The notes below the pieces were generated by a model that worked only from the letters and a program-made list of their open reading frames with translations, had not been told where the DNA came from and did no database searches. Shown one piece after another: positions 1 through 10,507 of a stretch of 64,000 bases of DNA (position 1 is the stretch's first letter; every line of letters starts with the position of its first letter). Position numbers and translations under genes: made by a program. The stretch spans positions 1,415,067 through 1,479,066 of the forward strand of contig RDEW01000004.1 of NCBI GenBank assembly GCA_011109175.1, in the 5' to 3' direction. This stretch comes from Dicyema japonicum. Its lineage: Eukaryota; Dicyemida; Rhombozoa; Dicyemidae.

Positions 1-1240
1 TTAGCTAACATTGTATTGGAACGAATAAAAGGACCCGCCTATGAATACCTACCCGAAAGTCAAAGTGGGTTCAGAGAAGGAAGATCAACAGCTGATGCAG
101 TCTGGAGTCACAGATGGAGATGTGCAACACATCAAAGATATTGCAATGCCATCCACATTCTGGGAATAGATCTATCAAAAGCCTTTGACTCGGTTAACAG
201 GAAAAAATTGATGACAGTGCTGGAAGGGTTTATTGACGAATCGAGTCTAAGAATAATCCTTCTATCTAACACAGAGCTCCTTGTGAGAGTTGAAAAAACC
301 TACTCAAGAAAATTTGAAACAAACATAGGCACTCCTCAAGGAGACTCCCTCTCTCCCCTACTATTCACAATATACTTGGAGGCCGCTATGAGGTAACTGA
401 GACCATTATATCAAGGAAAAATAGAAGTGATTTATGCTGATGATGTCGACCTAATTTCTGAAGACAAAGAACTTTCGGAGCATGTACTAGAAAGAGTACC
501 AGATATACTTAAGAAATAGTTTCTCACCGTGAACAGGGAAAAAAACAAAACGGACAGAGATAAGAAGAATGAACAACTCACTCGAAGAAAAATGGAGACA
601 CATAAAGAAACTTGGCTCACTACTAGGAGATAGCGAAGACATCATACGGAGAAAAACATTGGCAAATGCGGCATTACAAAGGCTTAAAAATCTTTGGCTA
701 AAACGGAAAGGATATAACATAAAACAAAGGATTATGTTATACGACACTTTCATCAAACCAATTCTACTATACAACTCTGGGACCTGGGCCACCTCTAAAG
801 AGGAATTGGAGAGGCTAGACTCATTTCACAGGAATCATCTAAGAAACATAACTGGAATGTCCTGGCCATCCAAGATCTCGCGGAATGGACTGTACAATAA
901 GTGTGACTGTATACCATTAAGCCACGAGATCATTAGCTCTCGTTGGAGACTTTTTGGACACGTCCTGAGGTTGGACCCGATATCCTCTCCGAACATCGCA
1001 ATGGAAGATTACTACTCCTCCAATGTAAAACGCTTTCGTGGAAGACCGAGAACTACCCTCGTTCTACAAGCCGTGAAGAAAACATTGGCATCTGGTGACG
1101 ATCTGGACTCACTGAGGGACCTAGCAAAGAACAGAAGAGCTTGGAGCAACCTAACTAATTCTTTTATACTTTTTTGCTGCGCATGCGGGGCTATAAATAT
1201 TATGGCTCTCGTGAAAGTGCTAATAATAATAATAATCTCT
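1..1240 (+). mobile_element. LINE A copy 1: reverse transcriptase and C-terminal region, 5' truncated
   Basis: Non-LTR retrotransposon remnant entering from the window edge. The RT fingers read SGFREGRSTADAVWSHR, then GIDLSKAFDSVNRKKL, then GTPQGDSLSPLLFTIYLEAA. An in-frame TAA at 394-396 interrupts the chain, and the catalytic YADDVDLISED follows at about 433-465 in the same frame. The C-terminal part (569-1180) has the SRWRLFGHVLRLD and RGRPRTTL motifs typical of RTE/Jockey-like chains. The element ends in an (AAT)n tail near 1222-1240. The stop and a frame break near 515-570 make this copy dead. The sequence supports a non-LTR RT strongly; the clade name is less certain. Confidence 0.88.
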
Positions 1241-1269
1241 GACTGTCTACCCATAACCGATTGGCCTTC

Positions 1270-1440
1270 TGGCTGAACATAACGTCTGATGACATATGAT
1301 CTGAAGGTAGTGTGGTCGAATCCGAAAGATGGAGTTTTCAGCTAAGGTCTTTTAAACAGATCCCACCCGTGCGGTGACGAGTCATTCTTGCACGACACAG
1401 AATACGATCAAATCCCTCAACACCCCCACTACACAAAAAC
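1270..1440 (+). mobile_element. SINE S2, 5' fragment
   Basis: The sequence matches the head of the copies at 3462-3878 (minus) and 15828-16150 (plus): an 'acgtctgatgacat' block, then a polymerase III B-box-like 'ggtcgaatccgaaag', then 'aacagatcccacccgtg'. The 3' half is missing. It lies directly after the LINE A tail. Low-copy similarity within the window defines the family; its tRNA ancestry is only suggested by the B box. Confidence 0.6.
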
Positions 1441-1739
1441 TTGACTGTTCATCCTATCACCCTTGATTAATTATTAGCTTCAGTCTTGCACAAAGATTTA
1501 TCCAATCTTCTTGTTTACTTGAAGATTCAATCAGAAACCTTCACAGACTGGATCTTATATCCTGGCAGATATCCATCGGAAAATATCTAGGACGCGGAAT
1601 TCTGTAAGAGAGGTCCGGATTCTATCCCTATTATGGAACTCGGGCATCTGGGTCCTCTGGCGTTGGAGATACTAGCTCTAATATTTAATCTGTCGATCGG
1701 TCGATAAATACGAATTGTATCCCGGAAATTTGAAAAAGA

Positions 1740-2520
1740 TCACACATACTACCAGTTAGGAAGGTTGGCAAACCCGCAGAGGAACCATCATCTTACAGAC
1801 CAATATCAATTCTATGCGCGGTTTCAAAAATTCTTTAAAAGAAGGTCCTCGATTGTATTCGAGATGAGATCCCAATGTCTGCCTTTCAACATGAGTTCCG
1901 AGGTAATTATTCAACTTCCACACACTTGACGATCCTCTCCAATTTATTTTAGGATTCAACGACCGAAACCACATTTAAAGATTGTTCTTTCTCTTGATAT
2001 TACTAAAGCATTTTATTTAGTCTCAAGAAAGCCTCTAACGAGAAAGATATTTGAGATGAATATCCACCTAACCTGAAAAGATGGCTCTCTAACTTTCTGA
2101 GCGGNTCGAGATGAGATCCCAATGTCTGCCTTTCAACATGGGTTCCGAGGTAATTATTCAACCTCCACACACTTGACGATCCTCTCCAATTTATTTTAGG
2201 ATTCAACGCACCGAAACCACATTTAAAGATTGTTCTTCTTTTTTTTGATATTACTAAAGCATTTTATTTAGTCTCAAGAAAGCCTCTAACGAGAAAGATA
2301 TTTGAGATGAATATCCACCTAACCTGAAAAGATGGCTCTCTAACTTTCTGAGTGGAAAGAGTAGCAGGTAATTTGCAACAACGTGAAATCATAGAAATGA
2401 TTTCTCTCAAATGGGGAGCCCCAAGGATCCCTACTATAACCATCGCTGTTCAATTTGTATATACATGACATGCCACAGCCTACAGATGAAAACACTCTCC
2501 TCCTTTTATAAACGGACGAC
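1740..2520 (+). mobile_element. Jockey-like LINE reverse transcriptase fragment
   Basis: Conceptual translation on the plus strand shows EEPSSYRPISILCAVSKIL followed by AFQHEFRGNYSTSTHLTIL and LKRWLSNFLSG. These are the usual RT order of a Jockey/CR1-type element (YRPIS, QHGFR-S-T-HL, L-SYL). Several stops and frame changes make it a fossil. Part of it is duplicated around an N at 2105, so the local layout may be an assembly artefact. Confidence 0.7.
1859..2351. repeat. 247-bp direct duplication around a single N
   Basis: Positions 1859-2104 and 2106-2351 are nearly identical (both start 'tcgagatgagatcccaatg'), separated by the only ambiguous base of the window, at 2105. A duplicated block meeting at an N is what a mis-joined contig overlap looks like. 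The few differences between copies could be allelic. Confidence 0.9.
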
Positions 2521-2904
2521 ATAATTATTGCTCCAAGGGACAGGGACTATGAATGGTTCAGAGAATGCTCAATTCCTCAACCCAATGGTTGGAAGGACTA
2601 GTCCTTGGAATGTCAATTCAAAATCATTTCTGACCCACTTTATATATTGCAGACAACATTATAGAATGAGGCCTAAGACCACAATCAATGATGCGCCCTT
2701 TTACGGCAACACCAACGGTCACTTAGTAAGTTGGGAACTTTTTCTCTTTGTTCGCTTCTCAGGAATCGATGATTGTTACTAGTTGGCAGCAACTTAAATC
2801 AATTTATTATCGCAACATTCATTCCTGAAAAGCGAAAAAAAATTTGTATTTAATTAAATTGGACAAAATCGATAATAGCAAATAGGTTTTACCTAGACTT
2901 ATTC
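2521..2904. other. No gene seen
   Basis: The stretch between the Jockey-like fragment and LINE B holds one short open frame (2528-2782) with no recognisable motif and then AT-rich sequence. I see no support for a gene. Confidence 0.5.
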
Positions 2905-3285
2905 AGATCTATGTTAAGTCGCGTCCGATTCTTAAGATCTCATGAACGAGTTTCCTCCACTCTTCCCGATTCGTTGCATTTTGGAGTAGCCTTGATATAA
3001 GCATTTCCGTGACGTCTTCCACCGTGGATAGCCACCGAGTCCTTGGTCGACCAGGTCTTCTCTTCCCAGTAATATTGCTCAGCATAATGGTTCTTCCCAG
3101 GGAGTCAGAGCGGACAACATGCCCAAAGAACGGCAATCTGTGTTTTACGATTCTTCCTTCTAGCGAAATGTCCGTCTCCACCCGTTTGAGTACATCGATG
3201 TTTGTTATTTTGGAAGTCCAAGGGATTCTTAGTAACCTCCACCAGTACCACAGTTCAAAAGCATCAATTTTATCCGCCTTATTCA
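2905..3285 (-). mobile_element. LINE B copy 1, 3' end (RTE/L1-like)
   Basis: The minus strand reads HRLPFFGHVVRSDSLGRTIM then KRRPGRPRTRW and EEWRKLVHEI, the C-terminal signature of vertebrate- and invertebrate-type RTE/L1-like ORFs. It is close to the longer copy at 17262-18215. Only the last ~100 codons are present, as expected of 5' truncation. Confidence 0.8.
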
Positions 3286-3461
3286 GACAAATTCATATAA
3301 ATTCAATAAAATTACTCAATTTGAAAGTTAATTAAATAATAAGCAGGAAGTATTAATCATTTCTCAAGAGGCTAGGACGTCTGACCAGATGGCTTCTACA
3401 TTTGATCTCTATCACTATCGTAAGAGGTAACATCGCGCTATTATTAACCCCAGGCTTACCA

Positions 3462-3878
3462 TTGTAAGCACAAACAGTCATAACTAATTAATCCAAGGAA
3501 AAAACCAAAGGAAGAACATCTGCTTGTGTCGACCAAATCCATCTTCCAATACTTCATTACAGTCTTCCGCTTCCGAAGAGAGGTGGGGAAGTAGGTCCGC
3601 CCTCTTCCATTTCGTCGCACGTCCTACCGTCGCGGACATCATTTCATTTTTCAGCGAAATAGTTTTTCATAATGTAATCTTCATCAGAGGATTTGGTCAG
3701 GGAGAGGTAGGAAGATCCCTTTCAACTACTGTGTCGTGCCAGAGGGACTCTTCGCCTCATGGGTGGGATCTGTTTGAAAAATATTGACCTTCGCTGAAAA
3801 CTACATCTTTCAGATTCGAACCCACGACCTTCAGATCCGATGTCATCAGACGTTACAATCAGCCTAAAGGTATAAATA
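3462..3878 (-). mobile_element. SINE S2, nearly complete copy
   Basis: On the minus strand it starts 'gtaacgtctgatgacatcgg', carries the B-box-like 'ggttcgaatc', the middle block shared with the copy at 15828-16150, and a 3' end with the short hairpin 'gcttac-aatg-gtaagc' followed by 'ctggggttaataat'. That ending resembles the '..ggggttaataaata' terminus of the Jockey tails here, suggesting a shared RT. There is no coding potential. Confidence 0.7.
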
Positions 3879-4075
3879 TTAAAACCGTGACAATGGAATA
3901 ATAATACAAGTTATGACATTCCTGTTGCTTGTGCCACCCTCCGAATGATCCGGTCTGTTGGACTCCTCCACGGTCTTTTCGAGATTGTGATTATTGGTAG
4001 AAAAGTTGTTTGTGGATTGTTTCTAAAAGCCCCTGAGCAGAGGAAGCCCTAATATCGCAATCAGTAACGCCATGA

Positions 4076-4293
4076 TTCATTTGTAATATGCGCCCAAATA
4101 ATCCCTATCTGGTCGTGGTAATAATTGTATCTAAGTCCTTCGATTTACAGGCTGTGTATAGGTCTTGGTTTTTGATAAGTACGATTTATTTGTAATATGC
4201 GCCCAAATAATCCCTATCTGGTCGTGGTAATAATTGTATCTAAGTCCTTCGATTTACAGGCTGTGTATAGGTCTTGGTTTTTGATAAGTACGA
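4076..4293. repeat. 109-bp tandem duplication
   Basis: The segment beginning 'ttgtaatatgcgcccaaata' at 4081 repeats exactly from 4190. The surrounding 3879-4350 has no gene that I recognise; it ends in (AAT)n near 4351-4370, probably the tail of an unclassified LINE fragment or of the S1 copy that follows. Confidence 0.85.
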
Positions 4294-4350
4294 TTTCTCC
4301 AGGATGTGTTTTACGTCACCAACTCAATCAAATCACACTGATCACTTGAC

Positions 4351-4677
4351 ATAATAATAATAATAACAGCCTTTTTCACGGATCTGTGGTATTAGCTCCG
4401 CATAGACACACACTTTATTTAAGTAAAGAACAGTTAATTTTAACTAATCGTAGAACCAAGGAATGATCTTCACTTCTTTTTTTTTCTTTTTCTTGTGTGA
4501 GTGTCCTTTCTAGACAATCCAGTTCCGCAGTGAGTATTCACTGATGACGGCGTCACTCGTCAAACCTTTTCTGCATCGTAGATGCGTGGAACCTTCCACC
4601 AGGTGAACAGCAGCGAGATTCAAACCCGTAGCCTAAGCCACTTAAGCCCGACACCTAACCACTAAGCCACCCGGCTA
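4351..4677 (-). mobile_element. SINE S1 copy a (tRNA-derived, with LINE A-like tail)
   Basis: On the minus strand the element starts 'gccgggtggcttagtggtta' (A box) and has 'gggtttgaatctc' (B box) about 40 nt later, then a non-tRNA body containing 'gatgacggcg' on the plus strand, a poly-purine tract and 'aaataaagtgtgtg'. After this comes a tail like the 3' end of LINE A copy 1 ('tgcgg.gct..', 'cgtgaaa', (ATT)n). Sister copies are at 14705-15035, 63291-63557 and, more diverged, 52665-52925. Confidence 0.85.
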
Positions 4678-4811
4678 CATTTGGACAATGGAAATAATTT
4701 GGAAATCTTAAAATTACAAAAAAAATTAATATATATTTAAAAAATAATATATTTAAGTAATATATTGAATAATAAATAATCAAATCATATTTAAAAATCT
4801 TCTTGTTGCCC

Positions 4812-6651
4812 ATGAATTTAGAATATATTGGTTATTTTATTAGTAAATTTTATTAGAAAACTTTGTGCATACATTTCCCGATGTAAATTTATATATAAAT
4901 TACTTAGACTCTTGAAGGTACCCTCGACTGTGTGAGCAGAGCCCTTACATTTTCCTTTAATAGACTAGGAACCCTGCTAGCTGTAGGTTGTAGTGACGGA
5001 AGAATCGTTATTTGGGACTTTGTCACAATTTGTATCAACAAAGTCATTACAGCACATGTTTATCCCATTTCTAGTTTGAGGTTTATTTTCAAGCATTTTT
5101 TACTCAAAATGAACATTTTATAATTTTAGCTGGTCAAGAGACGGTTATAAGATTGCCTCTGCTTCTAGCGATAACATGTGTTCTATATGGGATGTTCCCA
5201 CTGGGGACTGCCTTTATACGTTCCGGTATTTGCTGTTCTTATTAAGATTTCGGTCTAGTGTTTACAAAGTTTCCTTCAATCCTCGAAATATGGACGAGAT
5301 TTTAGTTGGAACAGTAAAATCCTCGATTATTCAAATCAAATTGAGCACGTGTGGTTTTTCTCCAATCTCTATGAGCCCAGACGTTTGACGATATCTTTAT
5401 TTTTAGCAAGATGCCAATATATGCTTTTCGTATGACAGAAGAGGAGAGTATATTCTTTTAGGGAATAGTCATGGATTGGTATCATTACTTCGTTAGTTTT
5501 TCAGGTGGATGTTTACAAATCTAAAGATCTTGAAAAAGTCGCTTCATTCCGAGTCCAGACGACTTCGTCGAGCCCAACTTCAGTGAAATCAATCGAGTTT
5601 CCGAGACGCTCAGAGTATGTGTATTTTACTCATAATTATGTAATTGCCAATTTTATCACTATTTTGCTTTCTCTGTGTCATTTTTCCAATTTATTAATTT
5701 TTCTAGTTTTTTTCTCGTTAATTGTGGAGACAAGACAATTCGGATATTTGATATTTATGTTGTCTTGGAATGTGGAATAGAAGGAGAGCCGCAGTCGTTG
5801 CTTAAACTGCAAGATCTTGTTAATCGGTTGCTTTAGCTTGTTAAGTGAAGAAATTATTGGACAAACTGCCGTTTCTCTGGTCATGCAAAGTACATTTGTG
5901 CGGCGTCAGGCAAGCAAAACTTGATATACATATGGGAGATGGCATCCGGTGTTCTTGTCAAAATGCTAGGGGATTCACAGAGTGACGTTTTGCTTGATCT
6001 GGCTGTTTTACTGTTTTAATTAATTAATAGTGGAATCCTCACCGTTCGATAATCTGTTCTATATCGAAAATGGTTGTGAACATTTGGTCTCGAGTCATGC
6101 AGGTTGGAGGATTGTTTATACTTGTGTAGGAAAGTTGGAGTGCCTATGCTCCAGATTTTAAGGAATTGGATGAAAATGTTGAATATGAAGAACGCGAATG
6201 TGAGTTTGACTTTGATGACGAAGATGGGTTGCCATTTGTGAAAAGACGTAGTTATCTTTACTTTATTCTTACATGATATTTTTGATTTTCTTAGCTGAAC
6301 AACCAAATGGATATATTGACGTTCTTAGAATTCAATTTATTAATGAATTCATTAGCAGGTGACTATTATTGAACACACTTATTATCTATTTTAAAGATGA
6401 TCTTTACTTTTAGTGATGAGGACCCGCCTTCAAAAATTGTTAAATCTCTTGAATTCCTTTCTATTTCCCCTGAAATTGACGATCCTGAGGATTACGTTGA
6501 GCCAGATCAAGTTTGTTTGCTGAATAGTTAACTAAAGGATGAACAAATGTCCAATGAAAATACTTTAAAGTCATCGTTGCCAAAAAGAGATAAAATTATT
6601 GACATTTTGTTGACAGACAACACTACTGATGGTTTTTATTATGTGTATTAA
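4812..6651 (+). CDS. RBBP5: RBBP5, WD40 core subunit of the COMPASS/MLL H3K4 methyltransferase
   Basis: RBBP5 is a WD40 propeller that, with ASH2L, activates SET1/MLL histone H3 lysine-4 methyltransferases in the nucleus. The spliced frame follows the family end to end: MNLEYIENF at the start, [63 protein letters not shown], then [15 protein letters not shown] and [10 protein letters not shown]. Thirteen introns restore it: 4831-4856, 4883-4907, 5081-5129, 5226-5246, 5383-5406, 5479-5504, 5615-5706, 5827-5850, 6005-6030, 6103-6129, 6248-6294, 6360-6414 and 6511-6537, nine of them 21-27 nt. The start ATG is fixed by the conserved MNLE. The C-terminal tail after the acidic segment is short and Pro/Lys-poor compared with vertebrates. 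The gene ends 132 bp from ATG9, tail to tail. No inactivating change is seen. Confidence 0.95.
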
Positions 6652-6783
6652 AATGAAGAGGAGCTCGAACATGAGAAAGAAGTTGAATATAAGATATCTT
6701 TCTGAATGTCATTTGTTCATTTTTAGATTTTTTCATTTACTTTGAATAAATTTTTGTTTTTTATATTTGATTTTTTGTTTATT

Positions 6784-8657
6784 CTAAAAAATATCAAGAA
6801 GACAAGCCTTACACATATCCCCCATATTCGTTTCAATAGTATTTTCACAAACAAAGTAGATAATATCAGATATTCGATTCCGTATTGAAAAAATAAAGAT
6901 AAAAGGTACAGTGAATGGAGCCAATAACTGCTCTAACAGATACATCTAAATATATAGGTAAATCAAGACAACTAGATGAGACTGAAATAACAATTTGAAT
7001 TTAGAATATGTTTTGAGTGGATTTTCATTGTCAGGAATAAAATGATAGATATTCGCAACTATATTTTTCATATGTTTTTCAGGAACAGAGTCGATTCTTT
7101 CATTCTAAAATTTCAATAAAAAAACAACCTCCCAGTTGTTTCCAAAAGCATAAATAGCAGCTTTAAATATAAATGAAATTAAAAACTGGTGATGGCAATC
7201 ATAGTGACGACACCCTTGATTTGGAGGAAAGTATCACGAATTAAAGCGAGGATGAAAAATAACAATAAAATTGCTCCCGAAAAGTATGTAACATGTCTAT
7301 AAGTAAAAATCAAAGGATCAAGAACCTAGCTAGAACGTTAAGTAAAGGGGATGAAAAGCATTTTGCATAGCTATTTGCGAAAGGATAAGCGGTATTCAGA
7401 CGATCTTCAAGCTCGTGGTCAAATTCGGAATAATTTCTCAGAGAATAATATGAAATACGTGACCTATATAGAATTTTATCCCTTTATTATAAACCATCGG
7501 TATTTCAATATGCTAGAAGGAGATTGACGAATCATCTAGAAGTAAACCAAAACTAACATACTTCAGCATATTCAAATATTATATAGAAGAGCTGCAGAAT
7601 GAAAAGAAACGGAGATAAAATAAATCCAAAAAACGAAAACAACACAATTCGGAATCTGATGCTATCGATAAAAAAACATTTATAGACTTTTGCCGTACAT
7701 AATTAGCAAAATTCTCCACTTGGTATAATTCGCTGATTTTAACCCTCGTAGTGAAAACAGTTCCATAAAAAACTAAATTGTGTGACTTTATAAAAACTAC
7801 ATTTAAATGGAAAGAAAAGTCTAAACAAATATATTTCCATCAAATTAGTGAAGCATCCTCTACGAATATCAAAAAAATCTACAGTTTCCCAAATAGAGGA
7901 ATATTTATATAGAATTTTAGAACTTCGGCATTAATGAGCCCAACTATAAAATTTGTGTGTCGAAGAATCATATTGTGGCACACTTTATTGGAAAATACGA
8001 TTTTTACATAATTCATCAAGATGAACGTGAAATTCGTCAGAATCCAGAGATAGTTGAATCATTTTGGCTTGTATTCTTTCCCAACTTGTAACAGGAAGTT
8101 CGCTCTGAAATTAAAAAAAAGTCAAACTGAATTAATTTTTAATTTTTGTATAAAAAATCTTCTTATTTTTAAAAGAAATGGAATTTTTAAAAGAAATATT
8201 GCTACCCTTATTACGGCATAGACGAACGCTATCGTAAGAATGGCTACATGTGCACGATGAGCGCTAAGAATTATAATCCAATTTCACTTTGGAAAACACG
8301 TTCTAATGGGAATAAATACGTCATCTTCAGTTATAGATTTAGTATTATTTAATCTAAAATTACTCCACCAATCGAAATTCACACAAAGAGAGAGATATAC
8401 CACAAAAAACGCAAGGAAAATTACTCGCCTGTTTGATTAACCAAAAAAAACGCTATATTAAGGAATTCATCCAAAATTATGCAAAAGAATCCTTTTTTTC
8501 GATAATAGTCGTAAACAGATACTAGAAAATTGTCAGTATCTTCTAGAGCTGAGGGATCCACACGTTCTTGAATATTGGTTAAATAATAGCCAGTACCTTG
8601 ACTTGCGTGGAGCAAAGGCTTCGATACATTATCATTTGGATCCAATAAGTAGGCCAT
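6784..8657 (-). CDS. ATG9: ATG9, autophagy lipid scramblase (multi-pass membrane protein)
   Basis: ATG9 sits in small Golgi-derived vesicles and scrambles lipids as the phagophore grows. On the minus strand the first exon ends VYDYYRKKGFFCIILDEFLN. A 23-nt intron (8429-8451) leads into the first membrane segment, VIFLAFFVVYLSLCVNFDWW. Later exons give PVTSWERIQAKM, LRHTNFIVGLINAEVL, then YSEFDHELEDRLNTAYPFAN (about 7410-7360), FIPDNENPL, and finally LLEQLLAPFTVPFIF and the core-closing GDMCKA before the stop at 6784-6786. All of these align with the ATG9 core in order. Several small introns were placed; the middle (about 7690-7300) was not resolved completely. The long Ser-rich C-terminal tail of vertebrate ATG9 is absent: the protein stops soon after the conserved core, as in compact versions. 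Confidence 0.9.
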
Positions 8658-10507
8658 TCTGAGTTAGTATCCAGTTAAATATTTTATATCCCTAGTACTA
8701 TATTGATATGTTATACCTGCAATCCAAAATATACAAAAAATATTCAACTTTCTTGCGAAATATATTATTTAATAATTAACCGATCGGGTCAACATAATAA
8801 AAATAATTTAAATGATAAATAAAATAAGATGAATATAATATTTAAATAGATTAAGAAAATATTTTAATTTTTTATAGAAATCAAATTTTGCAGCAAATTC
8901 TTTCAATATCAATTTTGCAAAACAATTGATGACGAAATACGTGGACTGCATATGCTTTATTTACGTTATTGATGATGATTTAATAGAATATGAAACTAAT
9001 TAGAAACTGAAGCTTATTAAATTATTATCTCGTATTTTTTCTCAGTAATAGTATGCACTGTTGATAAATCAATTCTATTTAGCAATCAAAACCAATAAGC
9101 TTCAATCAATAGTTTAATTATTCATAGAAAACCACAAATAGTTTAATTTTGAGGTTTTTGTAGAATGAATTTTTTTTTCTTTTTATAAAAAATCGTTATC
9201 AAACAAAATCATAAATTAGCGTCTTTAGTGATTTGTTGATGTTGATTTTCCCACTTAATTAAAATTCTTAAGTAATTGCAAGTCAAAGATTTCATTTTAT
9301 TTACATTATTAAAATCAAATTTATTGAAAAAAAGTTAAATAATGTTAATTATTGGTTAATTTATCCCCAGTAAAGCATATTTAAAACTGCCATCCATCCA
9401 AAGTGGACCCCGCCGACATTATCGACGTTGCGTTGCCTCTCACGATTTACATTATTTAATATTCGATTGTTCGATTAATTTTGACTGTATTTCGATAATG
9501 GAAATTATTATTTTCTAATTAACATAGAATTTATTAAAATATTAAATATTATTTTTTTGATGATTGAGCGCAAATTACATCTTACAAATCATATTGAAAT
9601 GCGTTCAATCAGCCATCCATCTTCTCGGTTATCCTTTCCCCTTTTTGCTATCAACAATTCGATGGTGCGTAAGAAAGGCAACAATTTGGATTCAAGAATA
9701 TTCGAAGTTTCGACTGTGATGAGTTTGGAGATTAATTGTCCTTCGAGTGTCTTTTATTTTTCGCAGACAGTCATTTATGAAAGACAATTATAATCAATGC
9801 TATAAATTGATTTTGACATGAAATGGTTTCTATCGTCTCTAAAAATATTATAATATTTAAACGTTCCTAATTCAAATTTATTGAAAATTGTTGCAATTTT
9901 GATTTATGAGATAAAAACTTAAAACAGATCATTAAAAATAAACTAAATCTGTTACAGTCTATTTATGTAAATTTTACATTTATTATGTATGTAAATAAGA
10001 AATTTATTTTTGATTTTTTCAATATTCTAAGAGTGTTAAATAAATCGAAATGGTGCACTTTCTATACATTTTCTGTTGGTTTAATGAAAAATTTTCCATC
10101 ACGTGAAAGCCACGCGCACTAAAAAATGTCGCTCTCTGTTTCTATCATAAAAAATCATGTTATATGAAAAACACATAAAAATACTGAATGGTTATTATAG
10201 TCTTATTGAATTATTAAGAAAAATCAATAATTCTCTTATTTTTGTAAAGGTAGAGGAACAAGTAGCCACGTGGCATCAATCAAGTAGAAATCTTCAATCA
10301 CAAACAGAAATCTTCAATCAAGTAGCCACGCGGTATTACGCTAACGTTAGCACCGCTCGAGGCAAATTCCAACAGATAAATTTCGAAACTGTTTTCTTAA
10401 CATTTATTCGATAAAATTTACTTTAACTTTCGCTTAAGTTTTTGGCTGAAATATTATTAAATATTTTTAAAGTAAATTTACTTGTTGCCAGGATACAAAT
10501 CTTCAAA
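8658..10507. other. Intergenic, AT-rich; no gene supported
   Basis: Between the divergent ATG9 and ENO4 starts the sequence is mostly A/T. A GC-richer patch at about 9385-9450 stands out and could be promoter-related. Two short open frames (9557-9793 and 10157-10414) have no recognisable motif. The second contains a short internal repeat ('agtagccacg' twice near 10260 and 10320). I would not call either a gene. Confidence 0.5.

Noticed and set aside
432-792. Minus-strand open frames in LINE A copy 1
   Set aside because: Antisense to recognised RT sequence; composition follows from that.
6784-8657. ATG9 as a pseudogene because of its short length
   Set aside because: All core blocks are present in order and frames are restored by standard mini-introns; only the variable tail is missing.
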